Source of the DNA: Seohaeicola sp024304985 | Lineage (GTDB): Bacteria > Pseudomonadota > Alphaproteobacteria > Rhodobacterales > Rhodobacteraceae | Reading direction: 5' to 3' | NCBI RefSeq assembly: GCF_028802875.1 | Contig: NZ_JARAMP010000018.1 | Span: 22,783 to 86,782 of the forward strand | Length of the DNA stretch: 64,000 nucleotides | In this document: in pieces, positions 43,727 to 52,146 of the stretch | Layout: each line of letters opens with the position of its first letter | How positions within the stretch are numbered: the stretch's first letter is position 1 | Position numbers and translations under genes: made by a program | Notes under the pieces: generated by a model | Told to the model about the DNA's origin: nothing | The model's database searches: none | The model's input: only the letters and a program-made list of their open reading frames with translations

Positions 43727-44299
43727 ATGAGCAACGCCGACCAGCCCACCGCCCTGAACCTACCGCCCGTCGATCCTCTGCCAGCGGCAACGCAGAAATA
43801 TTTCGACATTTGTCAGGACAAGCTGGGGATGGTGCCCAATGTGCTGCGGGCCCATGCCTTTGACATCGACAAGCTGAACACGTTCTCGGCGCTGTATAAC
43901 GATCTGATGCTGGCCGACAGCGGCCTGAGCAAGCTGGAGCGCGAGATGATCGCGGTTACTGTGTCCTCGATCAACCGCTGCTTCTATTGCCTGACCGCGC
44001 ATGGTGCCGCCGTGCGGCAGTTGTCGGGTGACCCGAAACTTGGCGAGATGCTGGTAATGAACTACCGCGTCGCGCCTCTGGATACGCGGCAGCGCGCGAT
44101 GCTGGATTTCGCGGCGCTTGTGACCACCGCATCCGCCACGGTCGAGGAACATCACCGTCAGGCGCTGCGCGATGTGGGTTTCAGTGACCGCGACATCTGG
44201 GACATCGCGAATGTGGCGGCATTCTACAATATGACGAACCGGGTCGCTTCGGCCACCGATATGCGTCCGAATGACGAGTATCACGCGCAGGCCCGGTGA
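43727..44299 (+). CDS. AhpD-like peroxidase-related protein
   Basis: A 190-residue carboxymuconolactone decarboxylase-fold protein. The redox motif is SSINRCFYCLTAHGAAVR (CxxC then His), matching the peroxidase-related (AhpD-like) class, and NVAAFYNMTNRVA follows near the C-terminus. Likely a disulfide-dependent peroxidase. ATG at 43727 sits in GAACACCTG without a clear ribosome-binding site, suggesting translational coupling to the acetyltransferase. Confidence 0.88.
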   Translation: MSNADQPTALNLPPVDPLPAATQKYFDICQDKLGMVPNVLRAHAFDIDKLNTFSALYNDLMLADSGLSKLEREMIAVTVSSINRCFYCLTAHGAAVRQLSGDPKLGEMLVMNYRVAPLDTRQRAMLDFAALVTTASATVEEHHRQALRDVGFSDRDIWDIANVAAFYNMTNRVASATDMRPNDEYHAQAR

Positions 44300-44308
44300 C
44301 TCATCGGG

Positions 44309-45331
44309 ATGTGGATCAACACCCCCTTGAACGTGATTGCCCGCTGCTTTGGTCTGGTATTGGTGCTGGGCGCTGCGGATCAGGCTCGCGCGCTTGACCT
44401 CACCTTGCCGTTCAGCGCCCAGATGACAACGCGGGTGGTTACTGCGCCGGACAGTCACGCTCTGGCCACCGGTCCCTTTGCCGAGGGGCGTCTGCGTGTT
44501 CTGGATCTGGAAGGGCAGGTCGAGAGGCAGGTGTTCCGGTTTCCCGGGCAAACCCTGACAACCTTGCAACTTCTCACGCCACTGCGCGAACAGCTGGCCG
44601 CGGTGGGATACGAGCTTTTGTTCGAGTGTGACGCCAGCGCCTGCGGTGGTTTTGATTTCCGCTTCGCGACCGAAGTTCTGCCCGCGCCCGACATGTATGT
44701 CGACCTGACGGATTTCCGATTCTTTTCGGCCCGGCGCGGGCCACAGGATCACGTCGGCGTCCTGGTCAGCGCTTCGGCCAATGCGGGTTTCGTGCAGATG
44801 ATTCGTGTGACCTCGGACCCTGATGCCGAAAGCCTGCGCGTGAATACGCTAGGCGACAGTGCGACAACGGACGAACCAGAGCCAGTCGTTGCACCACCGA
44901 ACCCGGTCACTCCGTCGGTCGGCCCGCCCGCCTCCGAGGCCGCAGGTGAACCGCTTCCTTTGAGCGACAGCCTGAAACTGCATGGCCATGTCATCCTCTC
45001 GGACCTCAGCTTCCAGACCGGATCATCGGAACTGTCTGACGGCCGCTTTCAGACGCTTGAGGCGCTGTCGGCCTTCTTGCTGGCTGATCCGTCACTCCGC
45101 GTTGCTTTGGTGGGCCATACCGATGCCGTAGGCGGTCTGCCCGTCAACATCACCTTGTCCCGTCAGCGCGCCGCATCGGTCAGGGAGCGGTTGATCTCGG
45201 AATACGGGGTGCCTGGTGGCCAGCTTGACGCTGAAGGGATGGGCTATCTCTCGCCAATCGCGCCCAACACGACACCTGAAGGCCGCGAAGCAAACCGCCG
45301 TGTCGAGGCGATTCTGCTGAATACCGATTAG
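44309..45331 (+). CDS. OmpA-family outer-membrane/periplasmic protein
   Basis: A 340-residue exported protein. Signal peptide about residues 1-28 (ending QARA). The N-terminal domain (about 30-180) is of unknown fold with two cysteines (FECDASACGG). A Pro-rich linker (about 185-215) leads to an OmpA-like peptidoglycan-binding domain with DLSFQTGSSELSDGR, ALVGHTDAVGG and LSRQRAASVRERL. ATG at 44309 is 9 bases past the AhpD-like stop. No beta-barrel domain is evident, so it is probably periplasmic and anchored to peptidoglycan. Confidence 0.88.
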   Translation: MWINTPLNVIARCFGLVLVLGAADQARALDLTLPFSAQMTTRVVTAPDSHALATGPFAEGRLRVLDLEGQVERQVFRFPGQTLTTLQLLTPLREQLAAVGYELLFECDASACGGFDFRFATEVLPAPDMYVDLTDFRFFSARRGPQDHVGVLVSASANAGFVQMIRVTSDPDAESLRVNTLGDSATTDEPEPVVAPPNPVTPSVGPPASEAAGEPLPLSDSLKLHGHVILSDLSFQTGSSELSDGRFQTLEALSAFLLADPSLRVALVGHTDAVGGLPVNITLSRQRAASVRERLISEYGVPGGQLDAEGMGYLSPIAPNTTPEGREANRRVEAILLNTD

Positions 45332-45332
45332 A

Positions 45333-46601
45333 TCACGTCCGGATCAGGATCGCGCGCAGGTCGTTGACATTGGTTCCCGTCGGGCCTGTCACGAAAAGCT
45401 GACCCACCGCGTCAAAGGCGCTCCATGCGTCATGCCCCGCCAGCAGCGCCGCAGGATCCAGCCCTGCCGCGCGCATCCGTGTCACGGTCTGCCCATCTGC
45501 AAATGCGCCCGCGTTGTCCTCGGACCCGTCGATACCATCTGTATCAGCGGCAAGTGCGGATATGCCCGCGCAGCCCTCGATCTCCAACGCCAGCGAGAGC
45601 ATGAATTCGCTGTTGCGCCCGCCGCGCCCGTGATCGCCCTTGATCGTCACAGTTGTTTCGCCACCTGACAGCATCACCACGGGGGCCGCAAAAGGTCTGC
45701 CGCGCTGCGCCACCTCACGGGCCATGGCCCCATGCATCCGCGCCACTTCGCGCGCCTCGCCCTCGATGGCGTCGGACAGAATCACCGCCTCCACCCCTGT
45801 TGAACGCGCAACATCCGCTGCCGCCTCGAGTGAGCGCGCGGCTGACGCGATGACCTGCACGACATTCCCGGCAAAGCGCGGATCGTCCGATTTTGGCGCA
45901 TCCTCGGGGGCGTCCTGCAGATGGCGCACAATTCTATCTGGCAGGTCTATCGCGTGATCGCGCACCGCCCTAAGCGCCTCGGCCCGGCCGACATCATCGG
46001 GGACAGTCGGGCCAGATGCGACCTGCGCCGGATCGTCGCCTGGCACATCCGACACGATCAGGCTGACCACCCGGGCGGGATGCGCCGCTGCGGCCAGCCT
46101 GCCACCCTTGATCCGGCTGATCTGCTTGCGGATCGCGTTCATCGCGCCAATCGGCGCGCCAGAAGCCAGCAGCGCCTTGTTCAGCGCCACCTCATCCTCA
46201 AGCGTCAAACCCGCGGCAGGGGCGGCCAGCAAGGCAGAGCCGCCACCGCAAATCAGTGCCACCACCAGATCGTCCGGACCCAGACCCGAAACAGCCTTGA
46301 ACAGTGCGTCAGTTGCAGCCAGACCCGCCTTGTCCGGCACCGGATGGGCGGCTTCAAGCACACGGATCTGCCGGGTCGGGCAGGCATAGCCGTAGCGCGT
46401 GACAACCACGCCCTCCAGTGGCCCGTCCCAGAGATCCTCAAACGCTGCCGCGAGTTGCGCCGCGCCTTTGCCCGCGCCGATCACCACCGTTCGCCCCTTG
46501 GGGCGTTCCGGCAGGGTTGCTGCAAGCGCGCGCCGTGGATCGGCGGCGGCGACCGCCGCCTTGAACAGGGACGCCAGAAAGGCGCGGTCATCAGAAGTCA
46601 T
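45333..46601 (-). CDS. Glycerate 2-kinase (DUF4147/MOFRL; TtuD-like)
   Basis: A 422-residue protein. The N-terminal DUF4147 domain has VIGAGKGAAQLAAAFE and VALICGGGSALLAAP; the C-terminal MOFRL domain has VVMLSGGETTVTIKG and GRGGRNSEFMLSLAL. It phosphorylates glycerate to 2-phosphoglycerate in C2/serine metabolism (older annotations call it hydroxypyruvate reductase). It lies 21 bases downstream of the taurine permease gene on the same strand, so it may be co-transcribed with tauABC even though no pathway link to taurine is obvious. Confidence 0.9.
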   Translation of the reverse strand: MTSDDRAFLASLFKAAVAAADPRRALAATLPERPKGRTVVIGAGKGAAQLAAAFEDLWDGPLEGVVVTRYGYACPTRQIRVLEAAHPVPDKAGLAATDALFKAVSGLGPDDLVVALICGGGSALLAAPAAGLTLEDEVALNKALLASGAPIGAMNAIRKQISRIKGGRLAAAAHPARVVSLIVSDVPGDDPAQVASGPTVPDDVGRAEALRAVRDHAIDLPDRIVRHLQDAPEDAPKSDDPRFAGNVVQVIASAARSLEAAADVARSTGVEAVILSDAIEGEAREVARMHGAMAREVAQRGRPFAAPVVMLSGGETTVTIKGDHGRGGRNSEFMLSLALEIEGCAGISALAADTDGIDGSEDNAGAFADGQTVTRMRAAGLDPAALLAGHDAWSAFDAVGQLFVTGPTGTNVNDLRAILIRT

Positions 46602-46622
46602 CGGATCGCCTTTGTCAGAAAA

Positions 46623-47891
46623 TCAGACGCGCCCTTTCCAGGGCACAAGCCACTTTTCCGCGATCCGCATCAGGATGTCGATGCCATAGCCGATGATCCC
46701 GATCAGGATGATCCCCATGATCACGACGTCGGTCAGTTGGAACCGGCTGGCGACCATGATCATCATGCCTGCGCCCTTCTCCGCAGCCACAAGTTCGGCG
46801 GCCACGACGGTGCCCCAGCACACGCCCATGGCCACCCGCGCGCCGGTAAAGATCTCGGGCAGGGAATTCGGCACGATCACATGGCGCAGGATCTGCCATT
46901 TGCTGGCCCCCAGCGAATACGCAGCGTGGACCTTGGAAATCGCGACACCGGAAACCCCCGCCCGCGCTGCAATCGTCATGATCCAGAGGGCGGCCAGGAA
47001 AAGCAGGATGATCTTGCCTGACTCGCCGATCCCCGCCCAGATGATCACCAGCGGGATCAGGGCCAAAGGCGGCACGGGGCGCATGAATTCGACGATGGGA
47101 TCGAACCATCCGCGGAACCAGCCCGAAAGGCCCATTGCATAGCCCAGCGGGATGCCCACCAGCGCGCCCAGCACAAAACCCGCAATAACCCGATAGAGCG
47201 ACCAGCCCAGATGTTCCCACAGGGTGAAATTCTGATAGCCGCTGGCCGCAATTTCGGACACGCGCGCCACCACCGCTTCGGGCGGTGGAAGCCAGATCGG
47301 CTCCATCTGCATCCCCTTGGAGGGCGAGAAGTTCAGCGTACCGCGCGCTGTAAGGGTCACACGGCCCGCTGGGGTATCGACGCTGTCACCGGGCATGACG
47401 GGTTGGCCCTCGATGGCCACGACCTTGACCCCATCCGCGCGGGACAGGGCGTCATTATCGTCCCATGTCACCAACACTGACCGCCATGCTCCCACGGTCA
47501 CGGCATCGTTCCTGGCAAAGCCTTCGCCAGGTTCGACCTCGGGGGGTGCGGCGGTCTCACCCGGCGGTGCCACACGGGCAAAAACAGTGGCGTCATCACG
47601 TGCGCCGTCCGGGCCTTCGACCGTGTAAGTGAACCGTGTCTCGCCGATGAAAGGGCCGGGGACATGGAAAGGTGCCCATTTGCTGCCGGTAAAGGCTCCC
47701 CAGATCAGAAAGATCGTCAGCACAGAAATGAGGCTGGCCGCACGATCCGGTCGGACCGCGCTTTCGTCGCCGAAGGTCACGGTCTTGAGCGAGGTGAAGT
47801 CATGGCTTTCCCGCAGCCGCCGCAACCCGATCCGGATCACGACGAAACTGCCCACGAAGATCGCCAGATAGATCAGCAGAAGCGGAATCAT
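46623..47891 (-). CDS. tauC: Taurine ABC transporter permease with N-terminal periplasmic extension
   Basis: A 422-residue permease, about 150 residues longer than ordinary TauC/SsuC. Two N-terminal helices (about 2-20 and 45-70) enclose or precede a soluble stretch (about 80-190) with a beta-rich, Ig-like pattern (FTYTVEGPDGARDDATVF, SVLVTWDDNDAL). The usual BPD permease domain follows (about 200-420) with the EAA loop AAYSLGASKWQILRHVIVPNSLPEIF. It forms the membrane channel of the TauABC importer. ATG at 47891 overlaps the tauB stop. The longer in-frame form running into tauB is rejected. Confidence 0.85.
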   Translation of the reverse strand: MIPLLLIYLAIFVGSFVVIRIGLRRLRESHDFTSLKTVTFGDESAVRPDRAASLISVLTIFLIWGAFTGSKWAPFHVPGPFIGETRFTYTVEGPDGARDDATVFARVAPPGETAAPPEVEPGEGFARNDAVTVGAWRSVLVTWDDNDALSRADGVKVVAIEGQPVMPGDSVDTPAGRVTLTARGTLNFSPSKGMQMEPIWLPPPEAVVARVSEIAASGYQNFTLWEHLGWSLYRVIAGFVLGALVGIPLGYAMGLSGWFRGWFDPIVEFMRPVPPLALIPLVIIWAGIGESGKIILLFLAALWIMTIAARAGVSGVAISKVHAAYSLGASKWQILRHVIVPNSLPEIFTGARVAMGVCWGTVVAAELVAAEKGAGMMIMVASRFQLTDVVIMGIILIGIIGYGIDILMRIAEKWLVPWKGRV

Positions 47892-48697
47892 GCGCCCGCC
47901 TCCACGGATCTGCCCATGATCTCTTCTTCCATATCCCAGATCATGCCCAGGATCTCTTCGCGGCGTGTTGCGAAATCGGGATGGCGCTTCACGCTGCGCA
48001 GGTCCTGACCCACGCCCATCTCGGCAAAGGGCAGGCGATATTCGCGATGGATGCGCCCCGGACGCGGCGCCATGACAAGAAGCCGCTCGCCCAGAAGCAA
48101 GGCCTCCTCGACCGAGTGGGTGATCAGGATGATGGTCTTGCCGGTTTCCTTCCACAGCTTCAGGACCAGACCCTGCATCTTCTCGCGCGTCAGTGCGTCC
48201 AGCGCGCCCAAGGGCTCGTCCATCAGGATCACGTCGGGATCATTCGCAAGGCAGCGCGCCAGTGCCACGCGCTGCTGCATCCCGCCCGATAACTCGTAGA
48301 CGGCCTTGTCCTTGAAATCGCGAAGCCCCACGACGTCCAGCAGGTGATCCACCGTGCCTTTCCACTGCGCTTCGCGCTGGCCCGCCATCCGGGGGCCAAA
48401 GCTGACATTGTCGCGCACGCTCATCCATTCGAACAATGCGCCCTGCTGGAACACCATCCCGCGTTCCGCAGCGGGCCCCGTGACCCGCGCGCCATTCAGG
48501 GTGATCTGGCCTTCGGTGGGGGCCAGGAATCCCGCCACAATGTTCAGAAGCGTAGTCTTGCCACAGCCTGAAGGGCCCAGCACGCTCAGCAATTCACCGG
48601 TGTTCAGTGTCAGGCTCACATCCCGCAGCGCCTGCACATGGCTGCCATTCGGCAGATCGAACCGCATCGATATCTTGTCGATGGAAAGTGTCGACAC
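47888..48697 (-). CDS. tauB: Taurine ABC transporter ATP-binding protein
   Basis: A 269-residue ABC ATPase of the nitrate/sulfonate/taurine class: Walker A GPSGCGKTT, signature LSGGMQQRVALARCLANDPDVILMDEPLGALD, H-loop ITHSVEEALLL. GTG at 48697 gives VSTLSIDKISMRF with AGGAAGG upstream; a longer form would read through a non-conserved Arg/Gly-rich stretch. It couples ATP hydrolysis to taurine import with TauA and TauC. Its 5' side is separated from tauA by 157 bp carrying repeat copy C. Confidence 0.88.
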   Translation of the reverse strand: MSTLSIDKISMRFDLPNGSHVQALRDVSLTLNTGELLSVLGPSGCGKTTLLNIVAGFLAPTEGQITLNGARVTGPAAERGMVFQQGALFEWMSVRDNVSFGPRMAGQREAQWKGTVDHLLDVVGLRDFKDKAVYELSGGMQQRVALARCLANDPDVILMDEPLGALDALTREKMQGLVLKLWKETGKTIILITHSVEEALLLGERLLVMAPRPGRIHREYRLPFAEMGVGQDLRSVKRHPDFATRREEILGMIWDMEEEIMGRSVEAGA

Positions 48698-48767
48698 GCC
48701 CCGCCCCTTCCTGTTCCCGGGTCCGGCTTTGGCCCGCGCGCCTGACATCAGGCCCTGGGACAACCGG

Positions 48768-48806
48768 CTTCTTCTTGCCCAAAATATCCCCGCGCGGAGC
48801 GCATCC
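48768..48806 (+). repeat. Intergenic repeat copy C
   Basis: CTTCTTCTTGCC, CA, AAATATCCCC, GCGCGGAGCGCATCC on the plus strand, between the co-directional minus-strand tauA (stop 48855) and tauB (start 48697). It is the only copy inside an apparent operon and is antisense to its transcript. Confidence 0.75.
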
Positions 48807-48854
48807 GCCCGCGCAGCCGGCAGGGCCGCCCGTTGGCAGCCCTGCCGATGATAT

Positions 48855-49853
48855 CTACATCCCCTTCGCGGTCGTCAGAGGCCCGGTGTTCACCCGGTCG
48901 GCATAGCTTTCCAAGGCCGACGGGATACTGCCCGCATCCACAAAGACCTGCGCCACGCCCAGCATGAAATCCTGCGCGCCGCCACCCAGCCATTTGGCGG
49001 ACAATTGATCCTCGATCGAGGGGAAGACGAACGTGCTCATGTCACGTTCGGCTGCTGCTTCGTCCATGCCGGCGTCCTTGGCGATCACGGGCAGCATCTC
49101 TGCCTTTTTCGACCCTTCGTTCCACATCGCGTTGGCATCCGCCGTCACCTTGACGAACGCCGCCACCAGTTCGGGGTTTTCTGCCACGAAGGACGCGGGC
49201 GAGGATGTTACGTCAAAGACGAGGATCCCCAGCTCTTCCTTTTCGGCCCCGGTCAGCAGGACATTGCCGTGCTCTTTCATACGGTTGAGGCCACCGCCAT
49301 AGCCGCAGGCCATGTCCACGGCACCTTGTGCCAGCGCAGCCGCTCCTTCGGGCGGAGCCATGTTCACGATCTCGAGGCTGGCCAGATCAATGCCGAAATG
49401 GTCCATCTGGCGCAGAAAACCATAATGCGCGGCGGTGCCCAGCGGGACGGCGACCTTCTTGCCCGCCAGTTCGGCGGCATTTGTCTTGTCGATCTCAAGA
49501 TCCGTGCGCACGACGCAGTTGTCATTGTCCGAATAGGACACGGCCACGTCGATGATCTGAAGATCCTGTCCGGCGCTGGTGGCCACAACGAAGGGCGGCA
49601 CACCTTGGCTGACCGCAATATGCACATCACCCGATGCCATGGCGGCGCTCATGGCGGTGCCGGTGTCGAAGGCGCGCCAGTTGACCTTGACGCCCAGCGC
49701 CTCGTCAAAGGTGCCCATCTGCTTGGCATATTGGAAAGGCATGGGCCATTCGGTGAAATAGGCCACAGTGATTTCCTGGGCTGTAGCGGCAGTCGCAACC
49801 ACAGCCATGGCAAGGCCAGCGACGGCCCCCATCAGTCTTGCTTTCGGTGTCAT
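48855..49853 (-). CDS. tauA: Taurine ABC transporter substrate-binding protein
   Basis: A 332-residue periplasmic protein. Signal peptide about 1-25 (VATAATAQ). The mature protein starts EITVAYFTEWPMPFQYAKQMG and has FDTGTAMSAAMASGDVHIAVSQGVPP, the NMT1/SsuA-type fold. It captures taurine and delivers it to TauBC. ATG at 49853 follows GGGAGATATGG. It diverges from tpa across a 382-bp region holding TauR-like repeats, which supports taurine over other sulfonates. Confidence 0.88.
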   Translation of the reverse strand: MTPKARLMGAVAGLAMAVVATAATAQEITVAYFTEWPMPFQYAKQMGTFDEALGVKVNWRAFDTGTAMSAAMASGDVHIAVSQGVPPFVVATSAGQDLQIIDVAVSYSDNDNCVVRTDLEIDKTNAAELAGKKVAVPLGTAAHYGFLRQMDHFGIDLASLEIVNMAPPEGAAALAQGAVDMACGYGGGLNRMKEHGNVLLTGAEKEELGILVFDVTSSPASFVAENPELVAAFVKVTADANAMWNEGSKKAEMLPVIAKDAGMDEAAAERDMSTFVFPSIEDQLSAKWLGGGAQDFMLGVAQVFVDAGSIPSALESYADRVNTGPLTTAKGM

Positions 49854-50235
49854 CCATATCTCCCGTCGGTTAACGCCACCTGTTGCGGTGGTCTGTCGAT
49901 TCTGACGGTGCAACCCGTGCCATCCATGACGGCGCCGTCCGACCGCTGCGAATATCGGACCGGAAAAGCCGATTCCCTTCAATGATTTTCTATCCGCTGC
50001 GATCCAACCCGGTGGCAGGCGCCTGTCTTTTCACAGGATCTGAACAAGGTTTTCGGTTTATCTTCAGCCGTTTGATCGGCTCGCCCAAAAAGAAGGCGCC
50101 GCGCCGTCATCTGGCTGGCCTTAATGAAGCAGGCGATCTGGCCCTATTTCTTTGCCCTTGGTTGCATGTGATACTACGGCGCAATGCTTGCCGAACGGCG
50201 GGCCAAATACCTTTGCATTCAGATGGAGCGGCAAA
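49854..50235. other. Divergent tauA-tpa intergenic region
   Basis: A 382-bp gene-free stretch between the importer and aminotransferase genes. The tpa-proximal part holds the paired repeats at 50115 and 50138. The tauA-proximal part (49854-50100) is less structured; I see no second repeat pair pointing toward tauA. Inducible promoters in both directions are expected here. Confidence 0.6.
50115..50147 (+). promoter_or_regulatory. Paired TauR-like direct repeats upstream of tpa
   Basis: CTGGCCTTAA (50115-50124) and CTGGCCCTAT (50138-50147), 23 bp apart, 88 bases before the tpa start. They closely resemble the CTGGACYTAA direct repeats I recall for TauR of Rhodobacter capsulatus. Confidence 0.75.
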
Positions 50236-51624
50236 ATGATGGACGGCAAGTTCGACAATGACATTCAGGCTGTTGTGGACGCCGACCGCGCCCATGTCTG
50301 GCACCACCTGAGCCAGCACAAACCCTATGAGACGACCGATCCCCGCATCATCGTCGAGGGCAAGGGGATGCGTGTCTGGGACCAGAAAGGCAAGGAACAT
50401 CTGGACGCCGTGTCGGGTGGTGTCTGGACCGTGAACGTCGGTTATGGCCGTGAGCGGATCGCAAACGCCGTGCGCGACCAGTTGATCAAGCTGAACTATT
50501 TCGCAGGCTCAGCCGGGTCGATCCCCGGGGCGATGTTCTCGGAACGGTTGATCGAGAAGATGCCGGGCATGAGCCGGGTCTATTACTGCAACTCTGGCTC
50601 GGAGGCGAACGAGAAAGCCTTCAAGATGATCCGCCAGATCGCGCACAAGCGCCATGGCGGCAAGAAGCACAAGATCCTGTATCGTGACCGCGATTATCAC
50701 GGCACGACCATCGGCTGTCTGTCGGCCGGAGGTCAGGATGAGCGCAACGCGCAATACGGCCCCTTTGCCCCCGGTTTCGTCCGCGTGCCCCATTGCCTTG
50801 AATACCGCGCCGCCGATCAGGGTGCCCCGGTCGAGAATTACGGCGAATGGGCCGCCAACCAGATCGAAGCCGTCATTCTGGCCGAAGGTCCCGAAACCGT
50901 GGGCGGCATCTGCCTTGAGCCTGTCACCGCCGGCGGCGGTGTCATTACCCCGCCCGAAGGTTACTGGCAGCGCGTTCAGGAGATCTGCCGGAAATACGAT
51001 GTGCTGCTGCATATCGACGAGGTTGTCTGCGGTGTTGGCCGGACCGGCACTTGGTTCGGCTATCAGCAATATGGCGTCCAGCCCGACATGGTCACAATGG
51101 CCAAGGGTGTGGCATCAGGCTATGCCGCCATCGCCTGTCTGGTGACGACCGAATCCGTGTTTGACATGTTCAAGGATGATGCGACCGATCCGCTGAACTA
51201 TTTCCGCGACATCTCGACCTTCGGCGGCTGCACCGCTGGCCCGGCTGCGGCGCTGGAGAACATGGCCATCATCGAGGAAGAAGGTCTGCTCGAGAACACC
51301 ACAAAGATGGGCCATTACATGCTGGACCGTCTGGCCGAGCTGAAAGACAAGCACGCGGTCATCGGCGATGTCCGTGGCAAGGGTCTGTTCCTTGGCGCGG
51401 AACTGGTAGCGGATCGCAGCACGCGCGAGCCTATGGCGGAAAAGCGGGTGCAGATGGTCACGGCCGATTGCATGGCGCAGGGCATCATCATCGGGGCGAC
51501 CAACCGCTCCTTGCCCGGCCTGAACAATACCTTGTGCTTCAGCCCCGCGCTGATCGCCACGAAGGACGATATCGACCAGATCATCGAGGGCGTCGACGGG
51601 GCGCTGACCCGCGTTTTCGGCTGA
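50236..51624 (+). CDS. tpa: Taurine-pyruvate aminotransferase
   Basis: A 462-residue class III PLP aminotransferase. It transfers the amino group of taurine to pyruvate, giving sulfoacetaldehyde and alanine. Motifs: YYCNSGSEANEKAFKMIRQIAH (PLP phosphate), ILYRDRDYHGTTIG, LLHIDEVVCGVGRTG (PLP Asp) and MVTMAKGVASGYAAI (Schiff-base Lys). ATG at 50236 follows GGAGCGG; the in-frame ATG at 50152 overlaps the regulatory repeats and is rejected. No alanine dehydrogenase is adjacent to regenerate pyruvate. A strong terminator follows. Confidence 0.93.
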   Translation: MMDGKFDNDIQAVVDADRAHVWHHLSQHKPYETTDPRIIVEGKGMRVWDQKGKEHLDAVSGGVWTVNVGYGRERIANAVRDQLIKLNYFAGSAGSIPGAMFSERLIEKMPGMSRVYYCNSGSEANEKAFKMIRQIAHKRHGGKKHKILYRDRDYHGTTIGCLSAGGQDERNAQYGPFAPGFVRVPHCLEYRAADQGAPVENYGEWAANQIEAVILAEGPETVGGICLEPVTAGGGVITPPEGYWQRVQEICRKYDVLLHIDEVVCGVGRTGTWFGYQQYGVQPDMVTMAKGVASGYAAIACLVTTESVFDMFKDDATDPLNYFRDISTFGGCTAGPAAALENMAIIEEEGLLENTTKMGHYMLDRLAELKDKHAVIGDVRGKGLFLGAELVADRSTREPMAEKRVQMVTADCMAQGIIIGATNRSLPGLNNTLCFSPALIATKDDIDQIIEGVDGALTRVFG

Positions 51625-51642
51625 TCATCACCCATATCTGAG

Positions 51643-51674
51643 AAAAAGGCGCGGGGGAAACCTCGCGCCTTTTT
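51643..51674 (+). terminator. Intrinsic terminator after tpa
   Basis: AAAAAGGCGCG (from 51643) pairs with CGCGCCTTTTT (ending 51674), loop GGGGAAACCT. It separates tpa from the convergent monooxygenase gene and can serve both. Confidence 0.93.
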
Positions 51675-51681
51675 CAGTTGC

Positions 51682-52026
51682 CTACCCGTGCAGCGCCTTG
51701 CTGTCAGCCGGTGCCTGATCCCGTTCGGTCATCCCGTAGTCGCGCAATACATGCAGGACCTTCAGCTGGTAATCCGCGAACATCTGTCCCCGCCCGGCCT
51801 TTTGCGCGCCACGATGCTCTGGCAGTTGCCGCCAGCGATCCAGCGCCGCTTCATCCTCAAAGAACGAGATCGAGAGCAGCTTGTCAGGGTTTGTCAGGCT
51901 TTGGAACCGCTCGACGCTGATGAATCCATCCATCCCCTCGACCAAGGGACGCATCTTGGTGGCCATGTCCAGATAGGACTGTTTCATACCCTCTTTCGGG
52001 GTGACTTCGAATATCACGGCAATCAT
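51682..52026 (-). CDS. Antibiotic biosynthesis monooxygenase (ABM)-domain protein
   Basis: A 114-residue dimeric alpha-beta barrel protein: MIAVIFEVTPKEGMKQSYL, GFISVERFQSLTNPDKLLSISFFEDEAALDRWRQLPEHRGAQ. Such proteins include small cofactor-free oxygenases and heme-binding proteins; the activity here is unknown. ATG at 52026 follows AAAGGGAG. It diverges from tauR and sits right behind a repeat pair oriented toward it, so taurine-linked expression is likely. Confidence 0.85.
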   Translation of the reverse strand: MIAVIFEVTPKEGMKQSYLDMATKMRPLVEGMDGFISVERFQSLTNPDKLLSISFFEDEAALDRWRQLPEHRGAQKAGRGQMFADYQLKVLHVLRDYGMTERDQAPADSKALHG

Positions 52027-52100
52027 TGCGCGCTCCCTTTGTGATCCCTGTGCCGCAGAAACATCGCTGCAGCCGTGGACAGGAACAAGCCCTACACGCA

Positions 52101-52132
52101 ATAAGACCAGTTTACGCGAGCCTTAGGGCCAG
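52101..52132 (-). promoter_or_regulatory. Paired TauR-like direct repeats between the ABM gene and tauR
   Basis: On the minus strand CTGGCCCTAA (52132-52123) and CTGGTCTTAT (52110-52101), 22 bp apart, only 14 bases before the tauR start. They point toward the ABM gene and could give both activation of it and autoregulation of tauR. Confidence 0.7.
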
Positions 52133-52146
52133 CATAGAGTAAGGTC

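Noticed and set aside
46623..48155. Longer 510-residue reading of the taurine permease starting inside tauB
   Set aside because: The first 88 residues come from the antiparallel-free alternate frame of tauB, and the ATG at 47891 makes the normal ATGA junction.
50152..50235. Upstream ATG extending Tpa by 28 residues
   Set aside because: It would overlap the promoter just after the TauR-like repeats, has no conserved sequence, and a better ribosome-binding site precedes 50236.
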